This document shows, piece after piece, positions 29,660 to 40,600 of a stretch of DNA of 64,000 nucleotides (the stretch's first letter is position 1; every line of letters starts with the position of its first letter). The notes under the pieces were generated by a model. The model saw only the letters and a list, made by a program, of their open reading frames with translations. It was not told the origin of the DNA and did no database searches. The translations under genes and the position numbers were made by a program. The stretch covers positions 18,501-82,500 of the forward strand of contig NZ_RQFO01000016.1 of assembly GCF_004770045.1 (NCBI RefSeq), given 5' to 3'. The stretch is from Leptospira montravelensis (GTDB taxonomy: Bacteria; Spirochaetota; Leptospiria; Leptospirales; Leptospiraceae).

Positions 29660-31093
29660 TTAACCTTCCAAACACAAATCACAATTCCCACATCCGTTAA
29701 AAGTGGAATCAAAATATTCATGAATGAACTTTCTTCTACAATCTGTTGTTTTAGTATACAAAAGAGTTTGATATAATCTTTTTTGAGAGTCTTTTTTCTT
29801 TTCTAATAACTCTTGTTCAGAAAACAAAGAATCTGACCATTCAGATTCAATTTGTAAGGTTCCTCTTTCTAAATCTCCAGAAACTAAACCTTTACTTTCC
29901 AATAAATTTAGTGCAGTTTGAATTCGGTGGTCACCTTTGTTTTTGAATGTCATAAAGGACTGCAATGTTCCATAATCCAGACCAGATAATTCATTCTGTT
30001 TCAACGAAAGAAATCCAAACAATTTTTGTAGGTAAGCCCTATCGGGATTTTGCCAGTCTATAAACTCCATCTGCACGGTAAGATCATCCTGGCAATAAAA
30101 AAGTTTACAATCAGATGGATTACCATCTCTACCTGCACGACCAATTTCTTGGTAATAAGACTCTATACTTCCTGGAATTTGTGCATGGTATATATAACGG
30201 ATATTCGGTTTATCGATACCCATTCCGAATGCATTTGTTGCAAGTAGAATGGCATCATCTGTAATTAGAAATTTAGTTTGTATTTTATTTCTTTGTTCTG
30301 ATGAAAGTTTCCCGTGATAAACTAAATGTTTTTTATGTTTAGTGTCTAACCAATGGCTAAATTTTTCTAACTCTTGAATTAAACTAAAGTAGATAATCGA
30401 TGCACCATTATTGATTTTCAAATCGGAAAAAATTTTATGATATTTTTCTTCTGTATCAAAACAATCAACAACAGACAATTTTAAATTTGGCCTAAACAAA
30501 CCATCATCAAAGATTTTAATTTTTTCTATCGCAACTCCCAATTGAGTCACAATATCTTCCTGAACACGTTGGGATGCCGTTGCCGTTAATGCAACCGTAG
30601 TCGGATTTCCCAAGATCTCACGAAACCAAGATATTTTTGTATAATCGGGTCTAAAGTCGTGACCCCATTGACTTATGCAGTGCGCTTCATCGATAGCAAG
30701 TAGAGAAACTGATTGAGTATAAATGGCATCCAAAAAATCTTTTTTCTGGAACCTTTCAGGAGATACATATAAAATTTTATATTTTCCTGACTTTAAATTA
30801 TTATACCTTTCTAATCTTTCTGATTTTGACAAACTTGAGTTAATGAATTCAGCAGAAACACCTTTCTTTTGTAAGGCAGAAACTTGGTCTTTCATCAATG
30901 CAATCAATGGTGAAATTACAATACAAATACCTGGCAAAATTAAAGCGGGAATCTGATAACACAAAGACTTGCCCATACCTGTAGGCATAAGGACCAAAGC
31001 GTCGCCCCGATTAATGATATGGTTAATGATGGTCTCTTGTTTTCCGCGAAAAGAAGAAATCCCAAATGTATTTTTAATACTATCTAAATCCAA
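29660..31093 (-). CDS. recQ: RecQ-type ATP-dependent DNA helicase, short form
   Basis: A 477-residue superfamily-2 helicase. Motif 0/I region FRGKQETIINHII and LMPTGMGKS, DEAH box IDEAHCISQWGHDFRPDY, motif V/VI GIDKPNIRYIYH and EIGRAGRDG. The protein ends with the four-Cys zinc module (CRRKFIHEYF...CGNCDLC) and lacks both the winged-helix part of RQC and the HRDC domain, so it is shorter than E. coli RecQ (about 610). The start is TTG 31093 with AGGTGGG upstream. It unwinds recombination intermediates. Confidence 0.93.
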   Translation of the reverse strand: MDLDSIKNTFGISSFRGKQETIINHIINRGDALVLMPTGMGKSLCYQIPALILPGICIVISPLIALMKDQVSALQKKGVSAEFINSSLSKSERLERYNNLKSGKYKILYVSPERFQKKDFLDAIYTQSVSLLAIDEAHCISQWGHDFRPDYTKISWFREILGNPTTVALTATASQRVQEDIVTQLGVAIEKIKIFDDGLFRPNLKLSVVDCFDTEEKYHKIFSDLKINNGASIIYFSLIQELEKFSHWLDTKHKKHLVYHGKLSSEQRNKIQTKFLITDDAILLATNAFGMGIDKPNIRYIYHAQIPGSIESYYQEIGRAGRDGNPSDCKLFYCQDDLTVQMEFIDWQNPDRAYLQKLFGFLSLKQNELSGLDYGTLQSFMTFKNKGDHRIQTALNLLESKGLVSGDLERGTLQIESEWSDSLFSEQELLEKKKDSQKRLYQTLLYTKTTDCRRKFIHEYFDSTFNGCGNCDLCLEG

Positions 31094-31162
31094 AGAAATC
31101 GTAACCCACCTATCACAAGTTAAAGTTTTTCGAGAGGTTACTTCTAAAGATTTGACAAAATG

Positions 31163-33037
31163 TTATCTTTGAATTTTTAACTGAACCGCATCCATTACTT
31201 CTTCCAAAATAGAAGGATCGTCAATCGTTGACGGGATAACATAAGTCTCTCCATCAATCATTTTCCTCATCGTTTTACGAAGAATTTTTCCTGAGCGAGT
31301 TTTTGGTAGTCTTTTTACAAACACAACGGTTTTCAATGAAGCAATGGCTCCAATCTTTTCTCGAATTCGGTGAGTTATATCTGACTCAATAGCTTTTGGA
31401 TCCAAAACAACACCATCTTTACAAACTACAATTGCCAATGGAACTTGCCCTTTAAGTTCATCAGCAATTCCAATTACTGCCGATTCGGCAATGGCAGGAT
31501 TTTCAGCCACAATCTCTTCCATTTCACCTGTCGACAATCTATGACCAGCAACATTGATCACATCATCAATTCGGCCTAAAATAAACAAATAACCGTCTTC
31601 ATCAAAATACCCACCATCCCCAGTTAGGTAATATCCTGGATAATGAGATAAATAGGAAGATTCAAAATTAGAATGATCATTCCAAAGTGTTGGCAAACAA
31701 CCTGGCGGTAAAGGGAGTTTGATTACAATGTTTCCTTTTTCACCTTGATTAACTTCATGTCCTTCTTCATCAAGAATTCGAACATCAAAACCTGTTACTG
31801 GCTTCGTCGCTGAACCAGCTTTAGCTGGCAATGGATTAGAACCCATCATATTGGCCGCTATGGCCCATCCTGTTTCTGTTTGCCACCAATGATCCACCAC
31901 AGGAACTTTCAGAAGTTCACAAGCCCAATCATAAGTAACAGGATCAGTCCTTTCTCCCGCTAAAAACAAATATTTAAGAGATGAAATATTATATTTTGAT
32001 AATTCCTTTCCTTCTGGATCTTCCTTTCGAATCGCACGAAATGCAGTGGGAGCACAGAACAATGTTTTAACTTTATATTCTTCAATGATTCGATAAAATG
32101 CACCAGAGTCAGGTGTACGGACAGGTTTTCCTTCATACAAAACAGTGGTACAACCATAGATTAACGGTGCATAAACGATGTAGGAATGTCCCACAACCCA
32201 ACCTACGTCCGATGCAGCAAAAAAAACATCGCCGGGTTTCATATCGTAAATTGTTTCCATTGAATAATGCATAGCTACCGCATGGCCGCCATTATCTCTT
32301 ACAACCCCCTTTGGTTTTCCGGTTGTACCTGATGTATAAAGAATATAAAGTGGGTCTGAAGCGGCAACCGGCACTGATTTTTTTTTGCCTGCTGTTTCCA
32401 TCAGTTCATCCCAATCAAAATCACGTCCAGTATGCATGATTACTTCTAAATTTGGACGAGACTTTAGAATTACATATTCTGGTTTATGATTAGATAGGTG
32501 CATTGCTTCATCTAATAAAGGTTTATAAGGTATTATTTTCGAAACTTCAATTCCATAAGAGGAGGTAATTACAAGTTTAGGCTTACAATCATCTAACCTA
32601 ACAGCAAGTTCATGAGGAGCAAACCCGCCAAAAACTACAGAATGAACAGCCCCAATACGAGCACAAGCTAACATAGATACCAATGCCTCTGGAATCATAG
32701 GCATATAAATGACGATTGTATCTCCCTTTTTGATACCTAAGGAATCTAAGACGAAGGCCATTTTTTCGACAGATTCTAAAAGTTGAAAATAGGTGAATTT
32801 AGATTTAATTTTGCTTACAGGAGAATCATAAATGATTGCAAGATCATTTCCTTTTCCATCATTTACATGATGATCTAAGGCAAGATAGGATGTATTCAAT
32901 ATTCCATCCGGGAACCAATGATTAAGTCCATCGCCTGCTATCCCGTATGCTTTTGTCGGCTTCTTTTCCCAAGGTATACGATTCATTTGAGACATCCAAA
33001 AATTAGTTGTATCTTCGTTATGAACCTTTTGTTCCAT
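31163..33037 (-). CDS. prpE: Propionate/acetate--CoA ligase (ACSS3/PrpE-like)
   Basis: A 624-residue AMP-forming acyl-CoA synthetase. Signature YTSGTTGKPKGVV, the WWQTETGW substrate motif, LTGDGGYFDEDGYLFILGRIDDVINVAGHRLSTGEME, and the acetylatable lysine in KTRSGKILRK. The residues around LFLAGERTDP and the overall length favour the propionyl-CoA (PrpE/ACSS3) subgroup over classical Acs, but substrate choice is inferred. GGAAG precedes the ATG. Single gene; no methylcitrate genes are nearby. Confidence 0.88.
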   Translation of the reverse strand: MEQKVHNEDTTNFWMSQMNRIPWEKKPTKAYGIAGDGLNHWFPDGILNTSYLALDHHVNDGKGNDLAIIYDSPVSKIKSKFTYFQLLESVEKMAFVLDSLGIKKGDTIVIYMPMIPEALVSMLACARIGAVHSVVFGGFAPHELAVRLDDCKPKLVITSSYGIEVSKIIPYKPLLDEAMHLSNHKPEYVILKSRPNLEVIMHTGRDFDWDELMETAGKKKSVPVAASDPLYILYTSGTTGKPKGVVRDNGGHAVAMHYSMETIYDMKPGDVFFAASDVGWVVGHSYIVYAPLIYGCTTVLYEGKPVRTPDSGAFYRIIEEYKVKTLFCAPTAFRAIRKEDPEGKELSKYNISSLKYLFLAGERTDPVTYDWACELLKVPVVDHWWQTETGWAIAANMMGSNPLPAKAGSATKPVTGFDVRILDEEGHEVNQGEKGNIVIKLPLPPGCLPTLWNDHSNFESSYLSHYPGYYLTGDGGYFDEDGYLFILGRIDDVINVAGHRLSTGEMEEIVAENPAIAESAVIGIADELKGQVPLAIVVCKDGVVLDPKAIESDITHRIREKIGAIASLKTVVFVKRLPKTRSGKILRKTMRKMIDGETYVIPSTIDDPSILEEVMDAVQLKIQR

Positions 33038-33276
33038 ACTATCACTTCCTAATTGATTATAAGATGGGAATTCGTGTAAAATCCCAACTAAAATTTTAAA
33101 TATATGTCAAAAACAAAGAAAGAAAGGTAAAAAGAACATCTACATACGTATTCTCTCATACATTAATAATTGAATTCATCTAGTCATAGAGACAAATTTT
33201 TTATTTTTAGAATAAATCCAAAATCCTTGACATATTTTTTTTTACGACTTAGTTTAATGGGACTATAAGAGAAACA

Positions 33277-33897
33277 ATGAATCGAATTTATTTTTCTTTT
33301 AATTTATATGCAGTAGGTTTTATGAAATTTATATTAACTTTTATATTCTTAACTTTGCCAATATTGGCGAAATCAAATCTTCCGATTTCTTTTGAAGAAA
33401 ACAATCTTTACGGTTTTAAAAACAAATCTGGAAAGGTTATGATCAAACCTCAGTACCAACATGCGATGGACTTCACAAAAGAGGAGATAGCCTTTGTAGT
33501 AAAGGATAACCGATGGGTTTGTATCAATACAAAGAACTTAGTTTTATTAGAAGTATTTGTTTATGATAATGGTCCCGACTACTATTCAGAAAACTTAGCT
33601 CGTTTTGTAGAAAACAAAAAATTTGGTTTTTTCGATTCACGATGCAATAAACAAATTTCAGCAGCTTACGATTTTGTTTATCCATTTGAAAATGGAACTT
33701 CTATCGTTTGTAATGGTTGTGAGTCTCAATTAGAAGAAGAACACAGCAGAATCATTGGTGGTAAATACGGAGTGATCAATAAAAAAGGGAAAATTCTCAT
33801 ACCCGTTGCCTATGATGCAATCGATTCTGTTGATGCAAAAAAGAAAACGGCAACCGTGGTATCCAACAAAAATAAAACAAAAATCAACTTTAAATAG
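33277..33897 (+). CDS. WG-repeat exported protein
   Basis: A 206-residue protein with an N-terminal signal segment (FMKFILTFIFLTLPILAKS; a second possible ATG at 33322 begins exactly there). The mature part has WG-type repeats of the pattern G-F-x-N-K-x-G-K-x-x-I-x-P-x-Y: LYGFKNKSGKVMIKPQYQHA, FGFFDSRCNKQISAAYDFV and YGVINKKGKILIPVAYDAI. WG repeats form beta structures in surface and periplasmic proteins of unknown function. Single gene. Confidence 0.8.
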   Translation: MNRIYFSFNLYAVGFMKFILTFIFLTLPILAKSNLPISFEENNLYGFKNKSGKVMIKPQYQHAMDFTKEEIAFVVKDNRWVCINTKNLVLLEVFVYDNGPDYYSENLARFVENKKFGFFDSRCNKQISAAYDFVYPFENGTSIVCNGCESQLEEEHSRIIGGKYGVINKKGKILIPVAYDAIDSVDAKKKTATVVSNKNKTKINFK

Positions 33898-34098
33898 AAT
33901 CCTAACCTGATTTTTGGCTGCCTAACCCAAGTCATTCAAAAAGGAATTAAATAAATTCCTAATTTGGGGCTTTTACGGTTTGCGAAACAAAACAAGTCAG
34001 TTTTGCAGGTGATTCGATTCAAAATACCTGTGACATTATTTTACCTCTTACAACGATGGCAGTGACGGGCAAAATCCGAACCGGCAGATTTCAAAAAA

Positions 34099-36099
34099 AT
34101 GAATAAGACATTTTTGATTGGATTATTGATTCTTTGTAGTTGTTCACAAGTTACAAAAGATAAAAATGCGAACATTGCTACCAAGGGAGAATTAGATTTA
34201 AGAAACTATGATTTCCACCAAACGGTTTCTCTTGCTGGTGAGTGGGCATTCGATTGGAAAAATTTAAATCAGCCCGGGCCAACAAATCCCAAACCAAAGG
34301 AAAGTTTCATTAGGATTGGTGAAAGATGGAAAAAACATTTCCAAGGAACTGGCTACGCAACATACCAAATTAAAATCTTATTTCCAGAAGTTGCAAAAAA
34401 AAACATTTATGCGCTTAGGTTCTTTCAAACTGGTGGAGCCGCAATGTCAATATTTATTGATGGTCAACTGGAACTTGAACTCGGAAAAGTAGGGAAAACT
34501 AAGGAAGAAATGATCCCTACTCGAAGTTCAGGAACCGTTTTACTCCCCCATCCAAACGCAGAAACCAATGTTCTAGTCCATATCTCAAATTTTTATCATG
34601 ACGATGGATCGTTTTGGTATCCACCAACCTTAGGTTTATACAAAAAAATCAATGACCAAATATTTAACGAATCCATTCGAGATGCATTACTTACAGGTGC
34701 ACTTATTTTTATGGCCTTCTATCACTTCACAGTATATTTTTTCCGAAGACATAAAACAATTATATTCTATTTCGGATTGTATAGTTTAATCATCGCATTA
34801 CATTCAATATCTTTAAATGGTGATTCTTTATATTTTCTATTTCCCGATGTACCTTACCGATTGGCATTTTCCCTATCGCTAATATTCTATTTAGCAATGC
34901 CGAGTTATCTTTTATTTTTATACCAAAGATTCCCTGAAAATTTTTCAAATTCAATTATCAGTTTTTTTATCATCACATGCACAGGTTTATTTATTTTTGT
35001 ATTGGTTACACCATCAGAATTAGGTTCTCAAACCACTTTTTATGGAATATCCCTGACAATCATAGGTTTATTTTATTCTATAATTTGTATGTTTAATGCC
35101 GTCTTTCAAAAAAAAGATATGGCCTTTCCACTTCTTTTGATTCAAATATTTTTATTTTTAAGTGCTATCAATGATACTTTATTTCTTTACGGAATTTTAG
35201 ACAATTTTCTGATCCTTAAATACTCCTATCTATCTACCGTGTTGTTTCAATCACTTGTTTTGGCTTCTTATTTTACAAAATCATTTCTTAAAAATGAAAT
35301 ACTTGGAAAAGAACTTTCACTACTCAATGAATCATTAGAAAAAACTGTAATCCTTCGAACTGAAGAATATAAAGAAGCAAAACAAATTGCCGAAGATGCA
35401 AATCAATGGAAAGATAAATTCATTTCCCTTGTTGCCCATGATCTTCGATCCCCTTTGAGTACAGTTTACTCAGCATTAACAATGATCACTGACAAAAGTT
35501 CAACTGAGGAAGAAAATACTCATATTCTAAAACAAGTGTTCGTGATTTTAGAAAACGCAATGGCTACAGTCGAACACCTTCTTAACCTCAACCGATTTCG
35601 AATAGATAAAGGTCAAATCCACCTACAGTTTTCCGAAAATAATTTAATCGAAATTATGCGACCGTTGGCAAACTCATTTTCATTTGAATTAAATAAAAAG
35701 TCCTTACAGTTAGATATTTTGCTTTCTGAAACTACTACAGTTTACGCAGACACTTCCTTATTGATTGAGATCCTCCGCAATTTAATTGCCAATGCAATTA
35801 AATTTAGTTATCCAAATGGTTGCGTCAAAGTAAATGCAGAAACAAACCAAGAGTTTACCGAAATTCACATTGAAGACAATGGCCAAGGTATACCTAGGGA
35901 ACGCCAAACAGATTTATTTTCAAATCCCATAACATCTCTTGGCACTATGGGTGAAAAAGGATTTGGGATTGGTCTGAAACTTTGTTTTGAACTTATGCGA
36001 CTTCATGGTGGTGGTATCAAAGTGTACTCAGATGGAAGAACAGGAAGCAAATTTGTATTAGAATTTCCTAATGGAAGTTCAAACGACAAAATCTCTTAA
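34099..36099 (+). CDS. 7TMR-DISM-type sensor histidine kinase
   Basis: A 666-residue kinase. The N-terminus has a lipobox-like signal (LLILCSCS), then a ~150-residue extracellular beta-sandwich of the 7TMR-DISM type (LAGEWAFDW, GTGYATYQI), about seven TM helices (residues ~195-395), a coiled coil, HisKA with phospho-acceptor His in LVAHDLRSPL (~residue 446), and an ATPase with LIANAIKF, DNGQGIP and GFGIGLKLCFE. The receptor resembles carbohydrate-binding jelly rolls, so a saccharide signal is possible. No partner response regulator is adjacent. Confidence 0.9.
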   Translation: MNKTFLIGLLILCSCSQVTKDKNANIATKGELDLRNYDFHQTVSLAGEWAFDWKNLNQPGPTNPKPKESFIRIGERWKKHFQGTGYATYQIKILFPEVAKKNIYALRFFQTGGAAMSIFIDGQLELELGKVGKTKEEMIPTRSSGTVLLPHPNAETNVLVHISNFYHDDGSFWYPPTLGLYKKINDQIFNESIRDALLTGALIFMAFYHFTVYFFRRHKTIIFYFGLYSLIIALHSISLNGDSLYFLFPDVPYRLAFSLSLIFYLAMPSYLLFLYQRFPENFSNSIISFFIITCTGLFIFVLVTPSELGSQTTFYGISLTIIGLFYSIICMFNAVFQKKDMAFPLLLIQIFLFLSAINDTLFLYGILDNFLILKYSYLSTVLFQSLVLASYFTKSFLKNEILGKELSLLNESLEKTVILRTEEYKEAKQIAEDANQWKDKFISLVAHDLRSPLSTVYSALTMITDKSSTEEENTHILKQVFVILENAMATVEHLLNLNRFRIDKGQIHLQFSENNLIEIMRPLANSFSFELNKKSLQLDILLSETTTVYADTSLLIEILRNLIANAIKFSYPNGCVKVNAETNQEFTEIHIEDNGQGIPRERQTDLFSNPITSLGTMGEKGFGIGLKLCFELMRLHGGGIKVYSDGRTGSKFVLEFPNGSSNDKIS

Positions 36100-36132
36100 A
36101 AGAATACTTTGACCAGACCGCAAATCATTCAG

Positions 36133-36699
36133 TTAAATGATAAACTCACCATTGGGTTTTTGGTTTGTTAACTTCGAATCCAAAATGCAAGGAATACCAT
36201 TGATAAATACATGGGAAATACCGGTGGGAGCCGCATCACATTTTTCTGGACTTGTATTATCTTGAATTTGATGCCAGTCAAAAACAACTAAGTCAGCAAA
36301 ATTACCATCGGCAATAATACCACGATTTTTCAATTTAAACCTACTGGCCGCTAACCCTGTCATCTTAAAAATAACCTCTTCCAGTGTAAGACAATTTGTA
36401 TCACGCGCTATACTTAAAAATTTTGGAAATGCTCCAAATGCGCTCGCATTTTGAACTCCGGAAGGCTCAGGCCATGCATCGGTCATAAACATTGAAGCCG
36501 GGTGTTTCATTAGTAGTGGGATTAAATTTTTATGGTAGTATTTATGTAATATCATTCTTGCCTCTGCATGAGAAAACTTTAATATTTCTACTAGAATTCG
36601 AAACGGTGGTTTTGATGTTAATGAAGCAATTTCGCCAATTGATTTGCCGTTGTATTTTTGATACTCGGCACAACTAGCATTGGACCCTAAGAAGGCGAC
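36133..36699 (-). pseudogene. N-acyl-D-amino-acid deacylase remnant, C-terminal third
   Basis: The frame is open for 188 codons from an in-frame stop at 36700-36702 down to the stop at 36133, with ATG 36555 only an internal methionine. Residues match the C-terminal part of D-aminoacylase amidohydrolases: SNASCAEYQKYNGKSIGEIA, the catalytic-Asp region MTDAWPEPSG, KMTGLAASRFKLKNRG and DLVVFDW, then a last strand HVFINGIP. Intact proteins have around 500-550 residues, so the N-terminal two thirds are gone. The break lies where AraC-type sequence begins on the opposite strand. Confidence 0.8.
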
Positions 36700-36902
36700 T
36701 TAAAAAAGAGGGATACTCATATAAACATATTGTAAATGGAATTTTGAAAAAAGAAGCCTTTCAATTATTAGAATCTACAAATCTAAGTATTGAAAAAATC
36801 TCAGAAAAGCTAGGATACAGTGATCCAACAAACTTTTATCATGCGTTTAAAAATTGGACAGGAACAACGCCAAAAAAATTTAGAAAAAATTTAAAAAACT
36901 AA
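36684..36902 (+). pseudogene. AraC-type regulator remnant, C-terminal HTH only
   Basis: A frame ending at 36900-36902 encodes TLRRRLKKEGYSYKHIV, ILKKEAFQLLESTNLSIEK and LGYSDPTNFYHAFKNWTG, the second half of an AraC DNA-binding domain, but an in-frame stop (36675-36677) lies just before it and the sensor domain is missing. It abuts the deacylase remnant on the opposite strand, so the ancestral pair was divergent and lost both 5' halves and the shared promoter. Confidence 0.78.
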
Positions 36903-36938
36903 CAAAGAAATACCAAATCGACATAACTTTGTTAGTTT
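36896..36938 (+). terminator. Strong hairpin after the AraC remnant
   Basis: AAACTAACAAAG (36896-36907) pairs over 12 bases with CTTTGTTAGTTT (36927-36938), followed by TGTATTTTATACTTT. It overlaps the AraC stop and faces the convergent RRM gene. Confidence 0.6.
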
Positions 36939-36964
36939 GTATTTTATACTTTAATAATTAAAAA

Positions 36965-37228
36965 CTAATTCCAATTATTTGTTTTTGGCTTTGCAATATT
37001 CACTTTCATTTCACGGTTTAGAATATTTTTTCCGTTTAAATCATTGATTGCATTGTCTGCATCTTTACGTTCTTTCATTTCGATAAAACCGAAACCTTTT
37101 GAACCACCAGTATACTGGTCTGTAATGATTTTCGCAGAAGATACTGCTCCGTGTACTGAAAAAAGCTCATTTAACTTGTTTTCTGTCATTTCGTAAGAAA
37201 GGTTGCCTACATAGATATTTACTGACAT
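36965..37228 (-). CDS. RRM RNA-binding protein, copy 1
   Basis: An 87-residue single RNA recognition motif. RNP2 is NIYVGNL and RNP1 is KGFGFIEM, both intact, followed by the usual beta4 VNIAKPK. Such small RRM proteins in bacteria are often cold-inducible RNA chaperones. The leader has GAGG before ATG and an upstream TTTCC/GGAAA hairpin (37281-37300 region) that is duplicated with the gene. A second copy lies at 41405; they differ at two residues (S/T at 30 and G/S in RNP1). Confidence 0.95.
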   Translation of the reverse strand: MSVNIYVGNLSYEMTENKLNELFSVHGAVSSAKIITDQYTGGSKGFGFIEMKERKDADNAINDLNGKNILNREMKVNIAKPKTNNWN

Positions 37229-37300
37229 TTGATTTCCTCAAATTTTAATTTTGACTCTTAAATTTTAATGAATTAGAAACGACTTTCCAAAAAGGAAATT
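36965..37300. repeat. Duplicated RRM segment, copy 1
   Basis: Coding sequence, stop region and ~70-base leader are nearly identical to 41405-41740. Identity stops abruptly after GGAAATT at 37300 / 41740. Both copies have the same orientation, making 4.4-kb-spaced direct repeats able to recombine. Confidence 0.9.
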
Positions 37301-37606
37301 AGGTAAAAACACAACGAAAATGCAGGGGAAAACTTTTAAAGGAGATCAGGATGCAAGAAAGTGAGGACTACTTAGTGGTTAAAAAAACGTATATACTTTG
37401 AATCTGTTACCAACTAAATATAGTTCCATTTAAATAGCAAGATCTATTATGTTTTTTTTTACTAAAGAACTGCTTTGAATTTTGATCAGTATTCCGTTTA
37501 AATATACCAATTTATTACAAATTTTTTGACTTCCAAACTTTGACATCGAAATTTCTTGATAAATATACCAATCATTCCATAGTTCCATATAACGACGATT
37601 TTGCAT
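37229..37606. other. Intergenic region between RRM copy 1 and the giant lipoprotein gene
   Basis: It carries the RRM leader (to 37300) and, toward the lipoprotein gene, a 12-base direct repeat AAATATACCAAT at about 37499 and 37560. The rest is AT-rich with no gene that I can support. Promoters for both divergent genes must lie here. Confidence 0.5.
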
Positions 37607-40600
37607 ATGAAGAGACTGTCATTACCCCTGGTATTTTTTTTTCTCTCTTCCTGTACCTTGCCTTCGCTTGCAAGAGATCCTCTAGAATATCTAACCTTCT
37701 TACGTTTTTTCACAGGCCCTCAATTTTCGGGACATAGTCTTGGTGGTGCTGTCTCTGGACTCATTTCCGGAACCTCTGTTACCTTGACCAACAACAAAGA
37801 TTCGGTTACGGTTTCAAGTGATGGTAATTTTACATTCCCGACAAAGCTTAGTTCTGGCCAAAATTACAATGTTAGTTTTGTTACCAATGGCTCGGGACTC
37901 ACATGTTCCATAGCCAATGCTCAAGGTGTGGTCCAAAATAGCAGTATAACAAATATTAGTATCACATGCGGTGCTGGCGCAAACTTCCATGAAGTAGGTG
38001 TGAATGTTTCTGGTCTCAGCGGTAGTATTACCGTCCAAAACAATGGGGCAGATACTCTAAACATTGCTACAAACGGATTAACAAAATTTACATCTCTAAT
38101 TTCTACAGGATCTAATTATGCTGTCACTCTCACAGCACAGCCAACCGGCACAATCTGTTCGTTTGATGACCCCACTCTGACTTTAGGGACAATGGCGGCG
38201 GCAAATGTTACGATATTTATTACTTGTGTGAATGGATATATTGTAGGTGGAAACATCCATTCCACAGCAAGTTCGGATTTGGGCACGAATCTAATTGGTA
38301 GGCAAACATTCATAAAGACATTTGTTGGTTCTTTTCCATTCAATTCGGGTGGAGGTGGTGCAAATCCTGGCGGTGCTGCTGCCAGTGCCGGACCAACGGC
38401 TGCTCGTTTTAGTGGCCCCAATATGATCACAGCTGATAGTAATTTTGTTTACCTTGCTGATTCGATCAATGCTGTCATTCGTAAGATTGACAAATCGAAC
38501 GGAACTACCACCATCTTAGCTGGTGGAAATTCTGGAGGTGGTATAGTTTGCCCAGGAACAGTCACTACCAACTGTAAAGATGGAGTAGGCACTGCGGCAG
38601 AATTCAATGGAATCACAGGTCTTACCAATGATGGGAATAATTTATTTGTTTTAGAATCAAGTGGAAGAAGGATTCGTAAGGTAAACTTAGCTACCTCCGT
38701 TGTTTCTACTTTTGCTGGTTCTGGGACTGCAGCAGCAGCAGATAACACATCAGGAATTCTTGCTTCCTTCAACAGTCCAAGTTGGATTTCGCTTTTTAAT
38801 GGGAACCTCTATGTTGTAGATCGAGGAAATTGTACAATTCGCGTCATTAACCCCATCACTACAGCGGTGAGCACACTTGCCGGTGGACCCACTATTTGCA
38901 GTTTTGCGAATGACCCAGTCGGAACTAACGCACGTTTTGTCTCACCAATCGCTATAGTTGGCCTCGGTAACTACCTTTACGTCACTGATATTGGTGTTGG
39001 TGGCGGACATAAAATTCGTAGAATTGCCCTTTCGGGAACCAATGCAGTGGATACAATTGCGGGAGATGGAGTGCAAGCTTCTACCGATGGAATTGGGACT
39101 TTGGCACAATTTAACGATCCTCATGGAATTACAACCGATGGTACCAATTTATTTATATCTGAATGGTCAGGCCATAAAATAAGACATTTAAACCTAACCA
39201 CAAATAAGGTCACAACACTTGTTGGTAGTGTTTCCGGGTATTCGGACAACACTGGAGGGAATGGTCTTTTGAATTTTCCCGGTTATCTATTGTCAGATGG
39301 TCAAAATATTTACATTGCAGATACTGGAAACCATTCTCTCAGAAAAATAGAACCATCTGAAGTTTTACGTTATACTTTCGATGGAAACACAAACGATTCC
39401 ATTGGAACTAATAATGGTACTATTGTTGGTTCCCCTACTCTTACAACTGATGAAAATGTTCTGGCCAGTGGAGCATACGAACTACATGGGGGTGGTGACT
39501 TCATCAAATCCACCACAGATATCATTACTCCTCAGATTTCTGATAACCTCACCATTTCTGCCTGGGTATTTCCTGAAGGGGGAACCGGTTCCCAGTTTAT
39601 CTTTTACAATGGACAAGGTGGGACCAATGGATATGGCCTCAGTTTTAATAGTGCAGGTTCATCACGGAAATTGATAGTTTCTCTTGGTGCCGTAGGACCA
39701 AGCGGGAATACTACAATGGGATTACCTCTCAACCAATGGTCACACGTAGTACTCCAACGTTCCTATCCAAATTGGAAAATCTACATCAATGGATTACAAG
39801 ATCCTGTGGTATTTACGACAAACCCAATTCCTCCCACAGGCACGTTCAAGGTGGGTGACGCAGGAAATGGATTTTATTTCAAAGGGAAAGTTTCTGATGT
39901 TCGTTATTTTAAGGGAGCCATCGATGATGAATCCATACGACGAATGGCGGTTCAAATTCCTGCAGGTCTTGTCACCTACTATCCGTTCAACGGAAATACA
40001 AAGGACTATGGCACAGAAAAAAATGATTTAACAGTAACTGGAGCTGCACCCACCACCGATCGTAACGGGAACCCAAACGGAGCTTACTACTTTAACGGTG
40101 CCTCCTTTATGCAAAAATTAAGTCCCACTGGATTGCCAATGGGAACTAACCCAAGAACCATTTGTGGTTGGTTTAATAAATCAAGTACTATTGGGGAATA
40201 CATCGTGGGATATGGTACTTTCACAACTTCGCAAGGGAATGGGCTTGTAGTTACGGATACCGTCACAGGTATGTTTGGTGTAGCCAATGATGTCACAATC
40301 GGTCACGAAGGTTTTCGAAACCAATGGATGCATCTCTGCGGGATCTATAGTTCCGGAAATGTTGAAGTTTATGAGAATGGAGTTTTACGTGTTTCAGATA
40401 CGAAATCTTGGTCTACAGTATCTGGCCCAAGCCTAGAAGTAGGTAGACGGCTCGATGGAGCCGGCCAATTTTCAGGTGACCTCGATGAAATTCGGATTTA
40501 TAACCGAGTTCTTTCTTTATCCGAAATCCGTACGCTCTCAGGTGCATATCCGACACAAGTTACCACCTGGAACCAAACACCTGCTAGCAGTAGTTTGAAA

